NCBI RefSeq assembly: GCF_040581485.1
Contig: NC_090128.1
Coordinates: forward strand, 44,112,931 to 44,176,930
Source: Linepithema humile
Lineage: Eukaryota > Arthropoda > Insecta > Hymenoptera > Formicidae
Reading direction: 5' to 3'
DNA length: 64,000 nucleotides
Shown piece after piece: positions 1-12,615 of this stretch. Positions within the stretch are counted from its first letter, which is position 1. Each line of letters starts with the position of its first letter. The notes beneath the pieces are model-generated. The model saw nothing but the letters and a program-made list of their open reading frames with translations. It searched no databases and was not told the DNA's origin. The position numbers and the translations under genes are program-made.

Positions 1-136
1 TTATATTTTACCGATTATTAATTGTTATAATGTGCAACAGATACAGAGGATAAATATCGAATGTTAAGAATATAAACTGTTTTTTCAGATTGTGTAAAAA
101 ATTTGTGTATGTGATATATTTTTATTTTTGTTATAG

Positions 137-1125
137 CTCAGCGACCACGCAATCTCCTAGTTTGAATCCTAATGTTCAAGATACATCACAAGCAGCTAGT
201 AATGTGCAAGAGCAACCCGCAGCAGCTACACCAGCGGCTGGTCAAGCAGAAAGTGCCTTGCTAATGGGAGAGGATTATAATACTATGGTAAACAACATCA
301 TGGATATGGGGTACGTATGCAAGATGACGCTTGTGCTATATAATTATTAATGATACTTATATGATATTTTTATCGTTTGTATCAGATATGAACGTGAGCA
401 GGTCGTACAAGCGTTACGTGCGAGTTTCAACAATCCTGATAGAGCTGTAGAGTATCTTCTAACAGGTATACCAGCGCAACTCTTTGAGGATCCACCTGAA
501 GATCCTCCGGAGGCTCAAGAACAACTTCAGGATCAGAGTCAAGATCCATTAGCTTTCTTGCGTATGCAACCTCAATTTCAACAAATGCGTCAAGTCATTC
601 AACAAAATCCACAGTTACTGAACAATCTTCTTCAGCAAATCGGATCCACCAACCCGGCTCTTTTGCAGCTAATTTCTCAAAATCAAGAGGCGTTTGTACG
701 CATGCTCAACGAACCTGGTTAGTTCGGCTGCTCTAAAAATTATCATACATTATAGTTGAAAAAAATATCTATTTAAATTTATATATTTAAATACCATATT
801 ATTTAAATTTATACAAAATTTGTTTCCTTGTACAGTGGAATCTACCACAGGCGCAGGGGCGCGAGTTTTGCCGACATCTGGAGGAGGTATAGCGTCCGCA
901 GGTGCAACCGCAGCAGGAGGTGCTGTAAACGGTGGAGCTGGTACGGGAGCAGCGGCAGGCGTAGGACCCGGTTTAATTCAGATAACGCCACAGGATAGGG
1001 ATGCTATCGAGAGGTTGAAGGCATTAGGTTTCCCAGAACATTTAGTCGTACAAGCGTACTTCGCCTGTGAAAAAAATGAAAATCTCGCCGCTAACTTCCT
1101 ACTCTCGCAAAATCTCGACGACTGA
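137..1125 (+). CDS. Rad23: RAD23 UV excision repair protein homologue (3' part)
   Basis: Shuttle factor that carries ubiquitinated proteins to the proteasome and binds XPC in nucleotide excision repair. Three exons are visible: 137-310, 386-717 and 836-1125, with AG/GT borders and matching phases, giving 264 residues to the TGA stop. In order they show a Thr/Ala/Gln-rich linker, a first UBA domain (around MGYEREQVVQALRAS), the STI1-like XPC-binding domain (around DPLAFLRMQPQFQQMRQ), a Gly/Ala-rich linker that is probably lineage-specific, and the C-terminal UBA domain (ALGFPEHLVVQAYFAC) ending LLSQNLDD. The N-terminal ubiquitin-like domain must lie upstream of the window, so the gene is partial only because of the window edge. 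The domain order is characteristic and the identification is firm; the absence of earlier exons at 1-136 is less certain. Confidence 0.95.
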
Positions 1126-3054
1126 ATCACTTGATCATTTGATTTTGTCGCAATGTTTCAAGTAAAGAAAAGGACTGACAAAGAGTGGATAATTGCACAT
1201 TATCATTTTGACCTTACAATAATCATCTTTACTTTGTATATAGGTATACAACAATATCTATGCTATTTTATTTGTTGTGTAGATAAAATCCTGGTGTGTT
1301 TGGTAAACGATTGGAAGACAAACCATAACATTACGTATATGCCAATTCTCTTGAGCATTGTTTCATACATATAAAAACATTTCATTTAACACATGTAACA
1401 CATGTTTATAAGAGAAACAATTGTTGCTTACAACAGACGATGTTATAAAATCCATTCTCACAAGCCTACAAGTGCTACCATAAGAATTTTGTTTTTTCAA
1501 CATATATGGAGCAATATAATTGTGGTTTTATATGAGAAAGCCTACTATATGTTGCAAGATACTGTGGAAAATATTCTACAGTAATTATATATCGAGGGTC
1601 GAGCATTTAAATTGCATGTTCACTCTCATGTTACAGGTATGTTTTATACATATCTAATTGTCTACATATAGGTATAATGACTATACTTTATAAATTTATT
1701 GGGCTTTCTGATATAGAAATTATGGAACATATATGCAGGCAATATATATATTTATATATATATATAATTATGTATATACGTACATACGTACATTTATATA
1801 TGTATGTATGTATGTGTGTATGTGCATGAATGTGTACTTGCATATATTCGTATTTATGTATGTATGTACAGAGATTTACTTTTAAACGACAATACCATAA
1901 AATTGATTTAAGCAATACTGAAAGCTTTTTTGCATGTCGATGCAAATTGATAAACTGTAACAACTTGTCAGAAAACAAAAAAAAAAGTAGTTTGCCATAT
2001 ATGTATTTTTCGTTCTTAATTTATTTGATCTCAATAATTCCGATTTCAATATAAACATCAAATTATTAAGTTTTTACTAATAGTAAGCTATTTATATTGT
2101 TTGATTATTAAACCAATTACAATCAATAATTTAAATAAAACAACTGAAACATGCATTTACTGAATAATCGTAAAGCACTTGAAGAACAATACTCATTGTT
2201 TTGTGTATATTAAGGTGAAATCTATTATAATTAAAGGATAGAACAATAATGCAAATCATATTCCAAATAAAATACATCCAATTGCATTTTTTGTGGATAA
2301 CAATTAATGTTTTTTCACAATAAAGTAATTTGACTTAGAAATATTAATTGCCTATAATTAAATATAATAATTGCCTACATACATATGTACGTACTTATGC
2401 ACGTTACATAAGCAAATGATTCTGACTTCTTAAATTTGTACCATACAGTTACTTACTGATTGAACTACTAAACAATAATAAATATTTAAAAGAATAGCAT
2501 TACTCTTATATTTGGTACAAAAAGAATAGAGAAAAATTATTCATTAAAGAATTTTAGTAACAATGCATAAAACTTCAAGCTGTTTGTTATGCTGACTCAT
2601 ATTTTATTTCCCCCCTCCTTTCTTTTATAAATATAGAAAAATTATTAATAGAAGGAAAACACTGCTGTTAAAAAAGAACATACCCTCCATTGTGTGCTCA
2701 ACACACTTGTAATACATAGCATAAATGAATAAATTACGATTTACAAAAATGCAAGCGAGTTTGTTGTATTTTTGCTTATAAATAATTCTTAAAAAAGAAA
2801 AATATTTTTCAAATAGTCTTTTCTGTGTGTCTGCAGGTAAACGTATGTAAAGCAAATATAATTTTATTTGTTATATTGATGAATCATAAAGATATTGGAG
2901 TATAAAGAACTCCGTAACACTGCATAGTTTATAACATTATGTTTAGAATAATCACATACATTTATATATATCCATATAAATTTACAAAAAATAATGCACA
3001 GATGTATGAGACTGAAAAATCAATGTTTCATGTTATATTTTATATATAAAAGTT
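1126..3054. other. RAD23 3' UTR and convergent intergenic DNA
   Basis: This stretch separates the convergent RAD23 (+) and DPM3 (-) genes and should hold both 3' UTRs. It is very AT-rich. The open frames at 1153-1584 are short and look like chance frames in UTR sequence. No further gene was recognised. Confidence 0.6.
1738..1866. repeat. TA / TATG / TACG low-complexity tract
   Basis: A run of TA dinucleotides passes into TACG and TATG tetranucleotide repeats over about 130 bases. The open frames across it encode only Tyr/Ile/His-rich low-complexity peptides. It is a microsatellite and probably length-polymorphic. Confidence 0.8.
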
Positions 3055-3445
3055 TTACGAAGTTGGAGGGGTATTTGTTTTTCTTGACAATATTACACCT
3101 TTGCTCTGAAGATCTTTCCTAGCTTCTTCTATTTGCTAAAAACAAAAATGACAATAATAATATTAGATGATAATAGTGTTAGAGAACAAAAATATTTTGA
3201 TAAAAAAAAGAAAAGATACTAACTTTTTGGAGTTCAACAGCTGCGCTTTCACATGTATTAAAAGTGAATACTCTGTACAAAACGACGGTAACCGTGTACA
3301 AACCAAACAAGACTAAGGAAGCAATCGGAAGGGAAAGTATAGTTTTATGCCATTCCTTGACAAAGGTAGAGTTGCTTGTAATCACAGCAAACCATATACC
3401 AGAAATCACAGTAAAACAGAATAGCCATTCTAGTAGTTTTGTCAT
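3055..3445 (-). CDS. DPM3: Dolichol-phosphate mannosyltransferase subunit 3
   Basis: Small ER membrane subunit that stabilises the catalytic DPM1 in dolichol-phosphate-mannose synthase, the mannose donor for GPI anchors, N-glycans and O-mannosylation. Two coding exons are seen: 3224-3445, starting at the ATG and ending at a GTTAGT donor, and 3055-3135, giving 100 residues against 92 in human. The protein has two hydrophobic helices (around EWLFCFTVISGIWFAVI and IASLVLFGLYTVTVVLYRVF), then the family's cytosolic coiled tail (AAVELQKQIEEARKDLQSKG). A splice acceptor sits directly before the ATG, and a donor-like GGGAAG/GTAT at 3665 suggests a short 5' UTR exon just upstream. MRPL16 ends about 540 bases upstream on the same strand. 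The call rests on the typical length, topology and tail. Confidence 0.92.
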
Positions 3446-3981
3446 CTGAAATTATAATATATTTTTTAATAATACTATTTCTTATCTAATTATATTATCG
3501 TGAAATAAAATATGCTTATTGAAATAATTAATGTTTTAAAAATATATTACAAATCACATTTTATATACACAGTATACATATATAAAATAAAGTTCTATAT
3601 AAATAATATTTGAATTTTATGTATTATAACAAGATATTTAAAAGTAATACGTTTTTATACATACCTTCCCAATCTTAACCTCAAGAATCTTTGAACGTAC
3701 ATACCAATGTTAGTATATGCACAAGTTCAACCCAACTTTCTTGACGTGGTGGCGCTAATTTCAAAAGACAAATACAATATTATAGTTAAAGTTTTAGAAA
3801 TATTAATTTTCGATCTCCAAAAATGTAAATCCACTATTGATAGAAATAAATATAGAAAAATTTATAGAAAAAACGTTTTTTAAAAAAGTTTGGATAAATT
3901 ATTTATGTATTTCACAAAGAGAAAATAAAAAACGCTTTAGTTTATGATAATGTTTATCTTTTATATATAACATATACATAT

Positions 3982-5207
3982 TTACAAGTATTTATTAAAC
4001 CATAATTTATCAACTGGTGATATCCATTTCCAGCAACCAAGCATGTTATTTTGAACCATGTACTTCCACGTCCACAAATGCTGATTGTTTTCTTCCATCC
4101 ATTTCTCTTTAGCTGCTTTTTTATCTAATATTTCTTGACTTACGGCTTCGGCCTTGAATGGTAATTGTTTCGCTATTTGAGTCAATATTTTCTTGACCTA
4201 AAAAAAGAATTTTGTATATTAAGATCCTGTCATGTTTTTGTCTATTCAATAGTTGTCAAAAAAACTTGAAAGCATATTATACATATGAATATCTTAAAAA
4301 TGATATATTACTATTATAAAAACTACTGTGCTTTGAGAAATGAAAGACATAGTACATTATTGAGATACCTCAAAAAATTCACAATGACCACCAACTTCTA
4401 CAATGACACGTCCTGCTTTGATAGGAGTTGCATAGTGATCAATAGAACCTTTACCGCCGCCCATACGTTGTCCTTGCCCCTACATTACAAACCAATAATT
4501 ATTATTAAAAAAAAATTATATTTTATTTTATATTCAATCAATTATATTTATCAAACCTTTTTTGTAACTGGTTGCCATGGTGCATCCACACGCCAAATGC
4601 TGAACATTGTTTGTTGATTGAGTTTTTTGTTAAGTGTTAAACGTATCATCTCAAAGTGACCATATTTTAATCTACCTCCTCCTGTAGCCTGTGGCAATTC
4701 AAGAAAATAATGCACATTTATGTAATAACTTTTATGTAACTAAACGCAATACAGTTTTATGCAGACTTACAATAATACCGTATTGTCTATACAGAAGAGA
4801 ATTGTGCACTTCCTCTGGGCCTCGCATATATCTGATTCGCTTTTGCATTTTGGGAGGACGTAAGCTTTGTGGATATTGCGGAACTTTTTCCACTATCTTG
4901 AGTTTTCGTCGCTCAGGATATTCAATATCTGATAATTACAACTTCAAATTATTTGATATCTTGTACATTTATGATAAAAAAATTATACATATGCTTACCA
5001 CCGAATTTTATTGGTGGAGGAAAACATTTTAAACCAGCTACTGATGTTACCGATGTAGAGTGCCATGCTATAAAAATAATAACATGTCAGAAAATCAAGA
5101 GTAAACAAAGAGTTATTATATTAATATAATTCATTTTCTTAAATATGTAATACTGAAAACTTACTGGAAAGTAAAATTCGCTCTGCGATCCTGGATGCTA
5201 ACATCAT
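3982..5207 (-). CDS. mRpL16: Mitochondrial ribosomal protein L16
   Basis: Large-subunit mitoribosomal protein uL16, which binds 16S-like rRNA near the peptidyl-transferase and A-site region. Six coding exons fit in phase: 5165-5207, 4999-5067, 4771-4928, 4557-4688, 4369-4479 and 3982-4197, giving exactly 729 bases and 242 residues. The start MMLASRIAERILL looks like a mitochondrial targeting sequence. Family signatures include GGGRLKYGHFEMIRLTL, the Gly-rich GQGQRMGGGKGSIDHY loop and KAGRVIVEVGGHCEF. The C-terminus is a Trp-rich animal extension. All introns are short, as expected for a housekeeping gene. DPM3 follows on the same strand. The start is at the first of two adjacent ATGs. Confidence 0.95.
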
Positions 5208-5430
5208 GTTTAGGTTATGAAAGTATGGCTTTTAGATTAAAATTATATCTACAATATAAAAGAATCGTAAATGATTCTGAGTAAACAAAGAAATTGTTTC
5301 AACTATTCTAATTATTTTGTAAGATGTTTATGACAAAATTTATAAGCAAGTAAATACAATTGAAAATTTCTCCATTTTTAAACACCTTGTACAAGTTAGT
5401 AAGGTTAGGTTCTTTTCATCTCGATATTAT

Positions 5431-5438
5431 TATCGATA
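5431..5438. promoter_or_regulatory. DRE-like palindrome TATCGATA upstream of mRpL16
   Basis: A perfect TATCGATA octamer lies about 225 bases upstream of the mRpL16 ATG. In insects this is the binding motif of DREF, which drives growth and housekeeping promoters. A chance match in AT-rich DNA is possible. Confidence 0.35.
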
Positions 5439-8400
5439 TTACATACTGAATCATTTTCCACTGTATATGAATTATATCTACTGACTACTTATATCATGAT
5501 TTTTGTGAATTTACTTTTGTTAAACTATGGTAAAATCTTTACGAATTAAATGACTAGAAATATATAATCAACAATAGACATCACTGTTTTTTAAAAACAC
5601 TAGATAATAAATATTTAAATTAATTTCTTTAATAAATAATAATTATATTAATGAAACAAAATTTCTATATTGATTATATTTGTTTCTATAACAGAAATAA
5701 TATAATTATGTAACTAAAACAATATTACTATATGTTAATAAGATGTATTATTTACATAATTATTCACATTGATGTATTTGAATATTTTATTGTAGTTATA
5801 TCAAAACATAAATAAAAAATATTATTTGCAACATTAATATTGCCTTAGAAGAAATTAAAATAAAAAAAAAAGTTAATTTTTGAATAGGATTAATAAAAAA
5901 TTGGTACTTTAGATACAGAATATTTCAGAAGTTGCGTATTTTTTGAACTAATATAAACAACATAATGTACACACATCGAGTGATAATTTATTTTTTGTAT
6001 ACTATATATAAAAAATTAATTACAAAGTTAAACAAAAATTCTACTTTTATGCTGTAATTATAATTATACATCTCTTAAATTTATTTCACGAATTAGTTTG
6101 TATTAATATCATCTTTTTCTTTTATAAATTCTAGCACAAAACAAACAAATCGAGAAAGTATATCGCTAAACATTAGTCAGTTATAACTGATATGAACGAG
6201 AATACAGGTCAGAGTTTGAGGAAAAAGGACTTAGTGATACGAGAAGCTCGATATGTTACAATTACATTTTTATATATCTTTGATGACGGTTTGATGGTAA
6301 CAACAGGTAAATACTACATATTGTACATTGAGTAGGCGATAGTCGTATCTTATTGTTATAATTAGCATTTCGGCGGCGCACGCCAACATTAATGGTCGAT
6401 AATGACAACGACCACGGCCACGGCGACGATAAGACAACAGCAACGACGACGTCAATGACGTATAATGTCTTCAGGATACATGTGAGTGACGCGACGATGG
6501 CAATGGCAATAGCAGCAGCAGCAACAATTCCAGTAACAATAACAGCAACAGCAACGATGTCAATAATATAATAATAGTAGTACAAGTAATAATAGTAATA
6601 GCATAGCAATAGACATGATAATAATACTTTCAATAATGAGAGAGGAATTATTTCATAATTCCGGACTCGACGTTTTAGAGACGCTATTTTTCCAACGCTT
6701 TGATAAATTTGTGACTGCAACTTTGTTAGAATAAGTTTTATAAAGTACAAAATTCTATCTGTACAACAAAGGAAAGAGGAAATAAGATTAAGAGTGTCTT
6801 CTCTTTGTTCGAAAGAAATACCGTGTTGTTTTTAAGATAAAATGTAAACGTTGAAAAACCGTCTTTGTGCGCCATCCGACATCATGAAATGATTCCGATA
6901 TTCTGTGCTGATATAATGCTTCCGACAGTATAAATGAACAAGATGTTCTCGAGCTTTTGGAATCAGGGAGAGTGTATTATCGCTTGATATAAACAAAATC
7001 TTGTACTTTGTTTTTCGCCTTATCGGGATAATGAAACCATCGACAAATCTCCATACATCAATCATCTTTTATCAGAGTCGTCTAACTCGAAGAACACTTG
7101 TGTCATCGGATATTGTCGTATACGCGATCACCATTGCCATCGTCGGCGTCGATTTGCTAACAACGTCGCTCGAACGTCGTCGTTGCGAGCGCAGTTAGTA
7201 ATTGCTAATTACGGCTTCTGTTCGCTTTCCTTCATTCTTTCTTCAGTACCGCGTTTTATCACACTTATTGTAAATAGAGCGACATAGTGTCTGAGGAATG
7301 TGTGCGGATGCAGAGTCAGCGATGCGTTGCGATGAATCTATTATATTTCTAGTGGGTAAGAACTCAGAAAAGAGGGGACTGGAGGGCAGATGCAACGAGC
7401 ACGTCCACTATCATATATTATATTGGTTGTGGACAGGAATTTTCGCATAGAATCGGATAAATCGTGGGAAATATATCGGATAGAGGAGGGATCTTCGTGA
7501 GAAGATTACCAATGATTCCCGAGTGATCTAGCATTGATCATTGTGAAGCCATACATCTTTTTGTGCTCTTAGTATTGCTAGTATTTGTACGGTTGATAAA
7601 CATCCTTAAGACATACATTACAGCAATAAATTTATTTTTTGAAAAATTGTCTAATAAATCAAATACGATAAAGAGGGAAAAAAGATAGATGACAAAAGAG
7701 ATGAATAAAATAATGAATGACTATATGAGAGGCTGTAAATCTTATGAGATTTACTGTAAAACCACAAAAATCAAAAGTCGGGAATCACTGGATGACATTG
7801 ATATACTCCGATGCTTTAATTTGCGACAAGCATTTTGACACTACAAAAGCGCGATATCATTCATCTGGATGATGTGAAACGAGAAGCGCGTATGTACACG
7901 AGACTTCATTCAATATATATGTGTATATTATGTGTGTGCGTGTATATATGATGTATGTATATACCACACGATGATTATTATACAAGCCACTGACTCCGAT
8001 CGTTCTTACAATTAGTAGGACTAAGTAAACGCTATGGCATCATGATAATCACTGAAGATGTCCTTATATCAAATTCGTTAAATAATAGTTACAAATTACA
8101 GATTAGCGTAGCGCTGTTTCGCTTGATATTCGGATATGATCGATTCATACGCCGTGTTCATCGATGAGTCTCGCTTCTTCGTCCATTTTGAAAGAAAAGA
8201 AATAGCACGGAATTCACATTCTTTGTCGTTATTAACAAAAAAAATAATCTTCCTACTTTTTGTCGTTTCCATTTTTCTGCAAGATAAAACTGTTTAATCT
8301 TTGTGGACATATCTTATGCATTTTTTTCCTTTTGCAATTCTAAAAATGTCTGGATAGATAATGCGTTTTCGCCATTATGCCAGTTAAGAGTTGATTGTAT

Positions 8401-9133
8401 GTACATCAAGCTTAACGCATCGACGGTGACCGCGGGGCAATCGAAAGATACATATTATCATCAAATGAAGGCAACGTACATCGCACTTCACATTAATTAA
8501 TATTATATATATATATATATCTATATATATTATAATATATAATTACGCTATAAGACTAGATTCTCGGCGGGGTACTCTTACGTTGTTTCCGATTCTTCTT
8601 CAATGTTTACGCAACCGTGTCACAATGTTCGTTTCACTGTGTGTTTTACGACAACGAGGCGCACGTCGCTTATTCGTTCGCCAAACACCGTTCGCCGCCG
8701 ATGGATCACTATTGTTCCACGCGATGTGCTAATACACAACTTACAGAGTTACATACATACTTAGACACGTAGTCCTTAGATGCGTACACAGTTATAGATT
8801 TCCTGGTTTGGAGTAGATTGATCACTTCACGCCCAGGTTGTCTTTGCCTCGTATTTCTTGATCGTGATTTCGCGGTGATCAAGTTTTATTCATGGAAAAC
8901 AATGAGCGAGTTCGTAACTACTCTAGTCGACCAGGAAGAACGGATGGGATTTTTTTTTCTTTCCCCTTCTTTCTCCACGCTGTTACGAGTACGAGTAAAA
9001 GCATGTATAAACTATGCAAACACACTTTGCTAATTATCGCTTGCGAAGGAATTGTTTTGTAAAAAAGTATCTTTAGATTTTAAAATTATATTCAATAGTT
9101 GTGATTATATTCGATAGTTACGCATTTCTAATA

Positions 9134-9292
9134 GGTTTATACGAATAAAAAATAAAAGTGGAATAAATTATAGGACTAAAAATAGAATTTACATGGAATA
9201 TAGGATATGTTTTTGCTTCGTGCTTTTGTTTTCAAACAAGGATTGTTCTTTGCTAGGAAAAAATATGTGCTTTATTTTTATTCGTATAAACC
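9134..9292. mobile_element. Possible short MITE with ~23-bp inverted ends
   Basis: GGTTTATACGAATAAAA at the left end is matched in reverse complement at the right end, with one base difference in an A-run. Both ends are directly flanked by AATA, which could be a 4-bp target duplication. There is no coding capacity. The short duplication and AT-rich context leave room for coincidence. Confidence 0.3.
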
Positions 9293-11903
9293 AATACTTT
9301 TCGTTACTGATTGATTAATGAGTATTAAAAAGAGAATGCTCGGTGAATTGATGATAAATCTTTGAAGAGTAATGTTCACTTAGTTTACACACACTATAGT
9401 TAACGTATCGACTACATGGTTTTTTTTTTGTATCTAGGTACAAACGTGAATATATGATGAAATTATGCTTGTACAATAATACATGTATTTTTCGAAATAG
9501 CACCTAAGGTATGTATGAAACGGATATTAAAAATTTCGAAACATATTCTTGGTTCTTCGAATATTGCCAAACTTGAAATATTAATGCAAGTAACAGGTCA
9601 ATAGTTGTAAATAAATTAGAAATTGAAGAAATATATTACTAAGAAGAGTAGGATAGTTTCCTCACATCGTCACATCGACACAGAACGTCTCGACCAACTT
9701 CAATATTCCGAATAATATTTTTTTTATGATAAATATACAATTATACACCTGATATGGCAAATATATATATACATGTTATGTTACCTTATCTCGTAGCAGA
9801 TATAGTACCTAGATACAAATTTTTAAAGCAAAAACGCGCTTAATTAAGACACCGTATCTCGATACCGTACCGAAGTACGCGTCAATACGTATATGTTATA
9901 TTCAATTATTAGTACCCCCTTAGATACTTTACGATATATTGATCTCGCTAACGATGTCACACACGCGTGTGGACGTACTCATGATGAAAATACGCGCAGC
10001 GATTTTCGGCATAATAAAAATTGTTGATCGCAATACGCATATATATACGCGACGTACCCAAAAAGATTCGTGGAATACGAGCCTCAGGTGAGAAGTGGAG
10101 TCCTTTCGAGAGACTTCATTCGCGAGAGGAGGGCAAATCAAAAGCGATATCAGAGAGCAGTGCTCGAGCATTGTAGTGTGCATAATGTATACACGTATTT
10201 TGCCGTCGACGTTGTCTCGTTCGATTCGACGTGTTCCCGTCAAACGACGCGCGGAACGATTTGCAATTCTCTATTAGCCATACACAAATGTAACTTTAAA
10301 TCTGTAAGTCCATAATTAACATGCGCTATCGCGTATATATATAATATATATATGTACACAGTCTTACAAAGCAAAATTTACAAACATTACGACGTACGGT
10401 CGATTGAATAAATGTCTCCTCCGATGCGACCGGTTCAGGAAACAAACATACACGCCGTCATATTTTAATCGCGCGTCGCAAATCGACTTCGACTGGTTGA
10501 TTGACAGTCCATTATTCAACGAATTTATCGTTGACAGTATCGACATATTGACGTGATATGAGTATTAAAGATCAAATATCGATAGAAGAGAAGCAGAAAA
10601 AGATGTGATAGTACATTTTTCTTTTTATGCACGTAACGTAAAAATCAAATGTAAAAATTTTTGATATCTGAAATAAATTTCAGAATAACGTCTCTTCGGA
10701 AACTCGACGGGAAAGATGTGGAAAATCCGCGAAAGTCGTACGAAGATGGCACAGGTGGAAAATCTTCCGCGATATATTGTACACGCGTTGTCGAAGACGT
10801 GCGCGATTAAAATACGAAACCAAGTGGTGATGCTCGTCTCTTGTAATCCGACGAAGAGAGGAATCGTGATAGCGGAGGAAGGACTTGAGCGAGAGATCAG
10901 GATGGCGCAGGGCAGTGAAGATCGACAAGGATCCTACACAAAACGAAGGGAAGCTCGCAACGAGAAACGGAATGTCGAAACGTTGTGTGACGCTTTCGCC
11001 ATCGAGCGAGCAATCTACCTACCCCACTGGCCACCGACAGTCAGTTTTTTTTTTTTTTTTTGAAGCCTCTGGCGTGTACGAGCAGTACTCCGACTATTTA
11101 TTACGTCAGCAAGTTTTCGCAATTGCAATACTTGAATAATACTTTCTAAAGTAAACCGCGTCACGATAAATTAAATCTATTAACATTATCAGTTCAGTGG
11201 AGACAAAGTTTAAAGCTATTTAAGAAGAGTAATGAAAATTTTGAAATAGAAATATCAGAAATGTCAGTCAGCAAAAAAGAAAAAGAAACGTCATAATTGA
11301 TAATAATTTGTAAAAACGGTAAAAAGTGTAGTAGAAATATGCATTCTCGCGTGAGACTATAATATAAAACATTGATATGATACATAATTTCATCTTATTA
11401 TCGCGTATTATATTTTATATATGATTATTTATGTATTGATGCGATAAAACAGGAACATGTCGCGACAAATTAAATCGTAATTCAGGAACTTTCACCCGTT
11501 GCGTCCGAAAACTGTTGGCGGTCGTAATAAATTATCAAGAGACTGTATGAATTATGTACGAAAGAGTTATTTCTTTCGTAATTTCGTTAATACGAGCGTA
11601 TATATGTGTATGCATATGTGTTCATGTTTGCGCGTTATTCTTGATGTGCTGCTAGGAAGCTGACTAGATTATAGTCTATAATACGAAACATCCGGGGCAT
11701 CGTCGTCCTTGTAGCGAAAAACTTCGTTCGTAGCGGGAGCGAGCTGTCACTTATTCTCGACATAGAATTCTCAAGATAGAAAGCGAAAAAGCTCGACGAA
11801 GTAATCAGCGCGACGCTTCGCGCTGTGTCTACTAGCGAGGCTCCCGGTGTTCCGTATCGACGTTGACTACTTTTCGACCTTCAAAGAGGTCGAACGGCCC
11901 TAC

Positions 11904-12615
11904 CTAGGCATTCGACTCTTTCAAATTGTCGAAGTACTGCATGATCTGGTTGTAGTCCATGCCCAGATTGAGATCGTCGAGCGCCACCGATTCCTCCTGA
12001 TCCTGGGTGGAGGACGAGGCGGAAGAAGAGCTGGAAGAGGAGGAGGTGGAAGAGCCGGATGGCGACGAGGAAGGCGGAGACGTGGTGGTGGACGAGGCCG
12101 CACCGCCGGTAGGAGTGGACGAATTCACGGTGGAGACAACAGCGGACGTGGAAAACGACGAGTACATCGGATTACCCACTATGGTCGCTCTCTTGATCTC
12201 TCGGGATCTTCCGGCGTCCTTCGCGGCGTGCCTATTGTCGTCGTGATTTACCAATTCCACGAATTCCTCCTCCTCGCCGTTCTGTTTGTTCGCGTTGTCC
12301 ATTCTGGTTTTCCCGTGCGCTTTGACTATGTGGTGGTTCGATTGCTGCGGTAATTTGTTGCCGTGTCGATGATTGTTTCCGTGATGACTGCCGCTGCCAC
12401 CGCTCGACGTTCTGTGCCGATGCTTCCGCGGTGGTTCCGGTAGTCGCACAGTCACCCCTGTATTCCTGTGCGGCGGCACCGGCGGCTTGTAGTCCTCGTT
12501 GTTGCCGTTGCTCGTGTTGTTCGTGCCGATTGTCGTCGTCGTCGTTGTGGTCACCGTCGTGGACATCGCGGCTGGCACTCCATGCGGCGGTAACGGCGGA
12601 GGGATATCATCGTTA
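11904..12615 (-). CDS. TMEM132 exon: cytoplasmic tail and stop
   Basis: 237 codons after one shared base. A Pro-rich start (DIPPPLPPHG) is followed by Thr, Ser and Asn homopolymers, then GNPMYSSFSTSAVV, which contains a WIRS-type motif, and the conserved C-terminal ALDDLNLGMDYNQIMQYFDN followed by LKESNA and TAG. The Ser-rich run near 11990-12090 is low-complexity. Confidence 0.93.

Larger units (their letters stand above)
5208..11903. other. Gene-free stretch; likely includes TMEM132 3' UTR
   Basis: This lies between the mRpL16 5' end and the TMEM132 stop codon, both minus strand. No conserved domain was recognised in any frame. It holds CAA/CAG/AAT trinucleotide-rich DNA at about 6440-6610, TA microsatellites at 8498-8545 and 10330-10352, a T-run near 11045-11060 and a small inverted-repeat pair at 9134-9292. 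The two-strand overlapping frames at 6262-6750 and 10680-11063 are low-complexity or unconserved. Part of the right side is probably 3' UTR of TMEM132, but its poly(A) site cannot be placed. Confidence 0.5.

Noticed and set aside
6262..6750. 162-codon minus-strand frame
   Set aside because: Composed of CAA/CAG/AAT simple repeats read as Val/Ala/Ile and Tyr runs; no domain and no splice partners.
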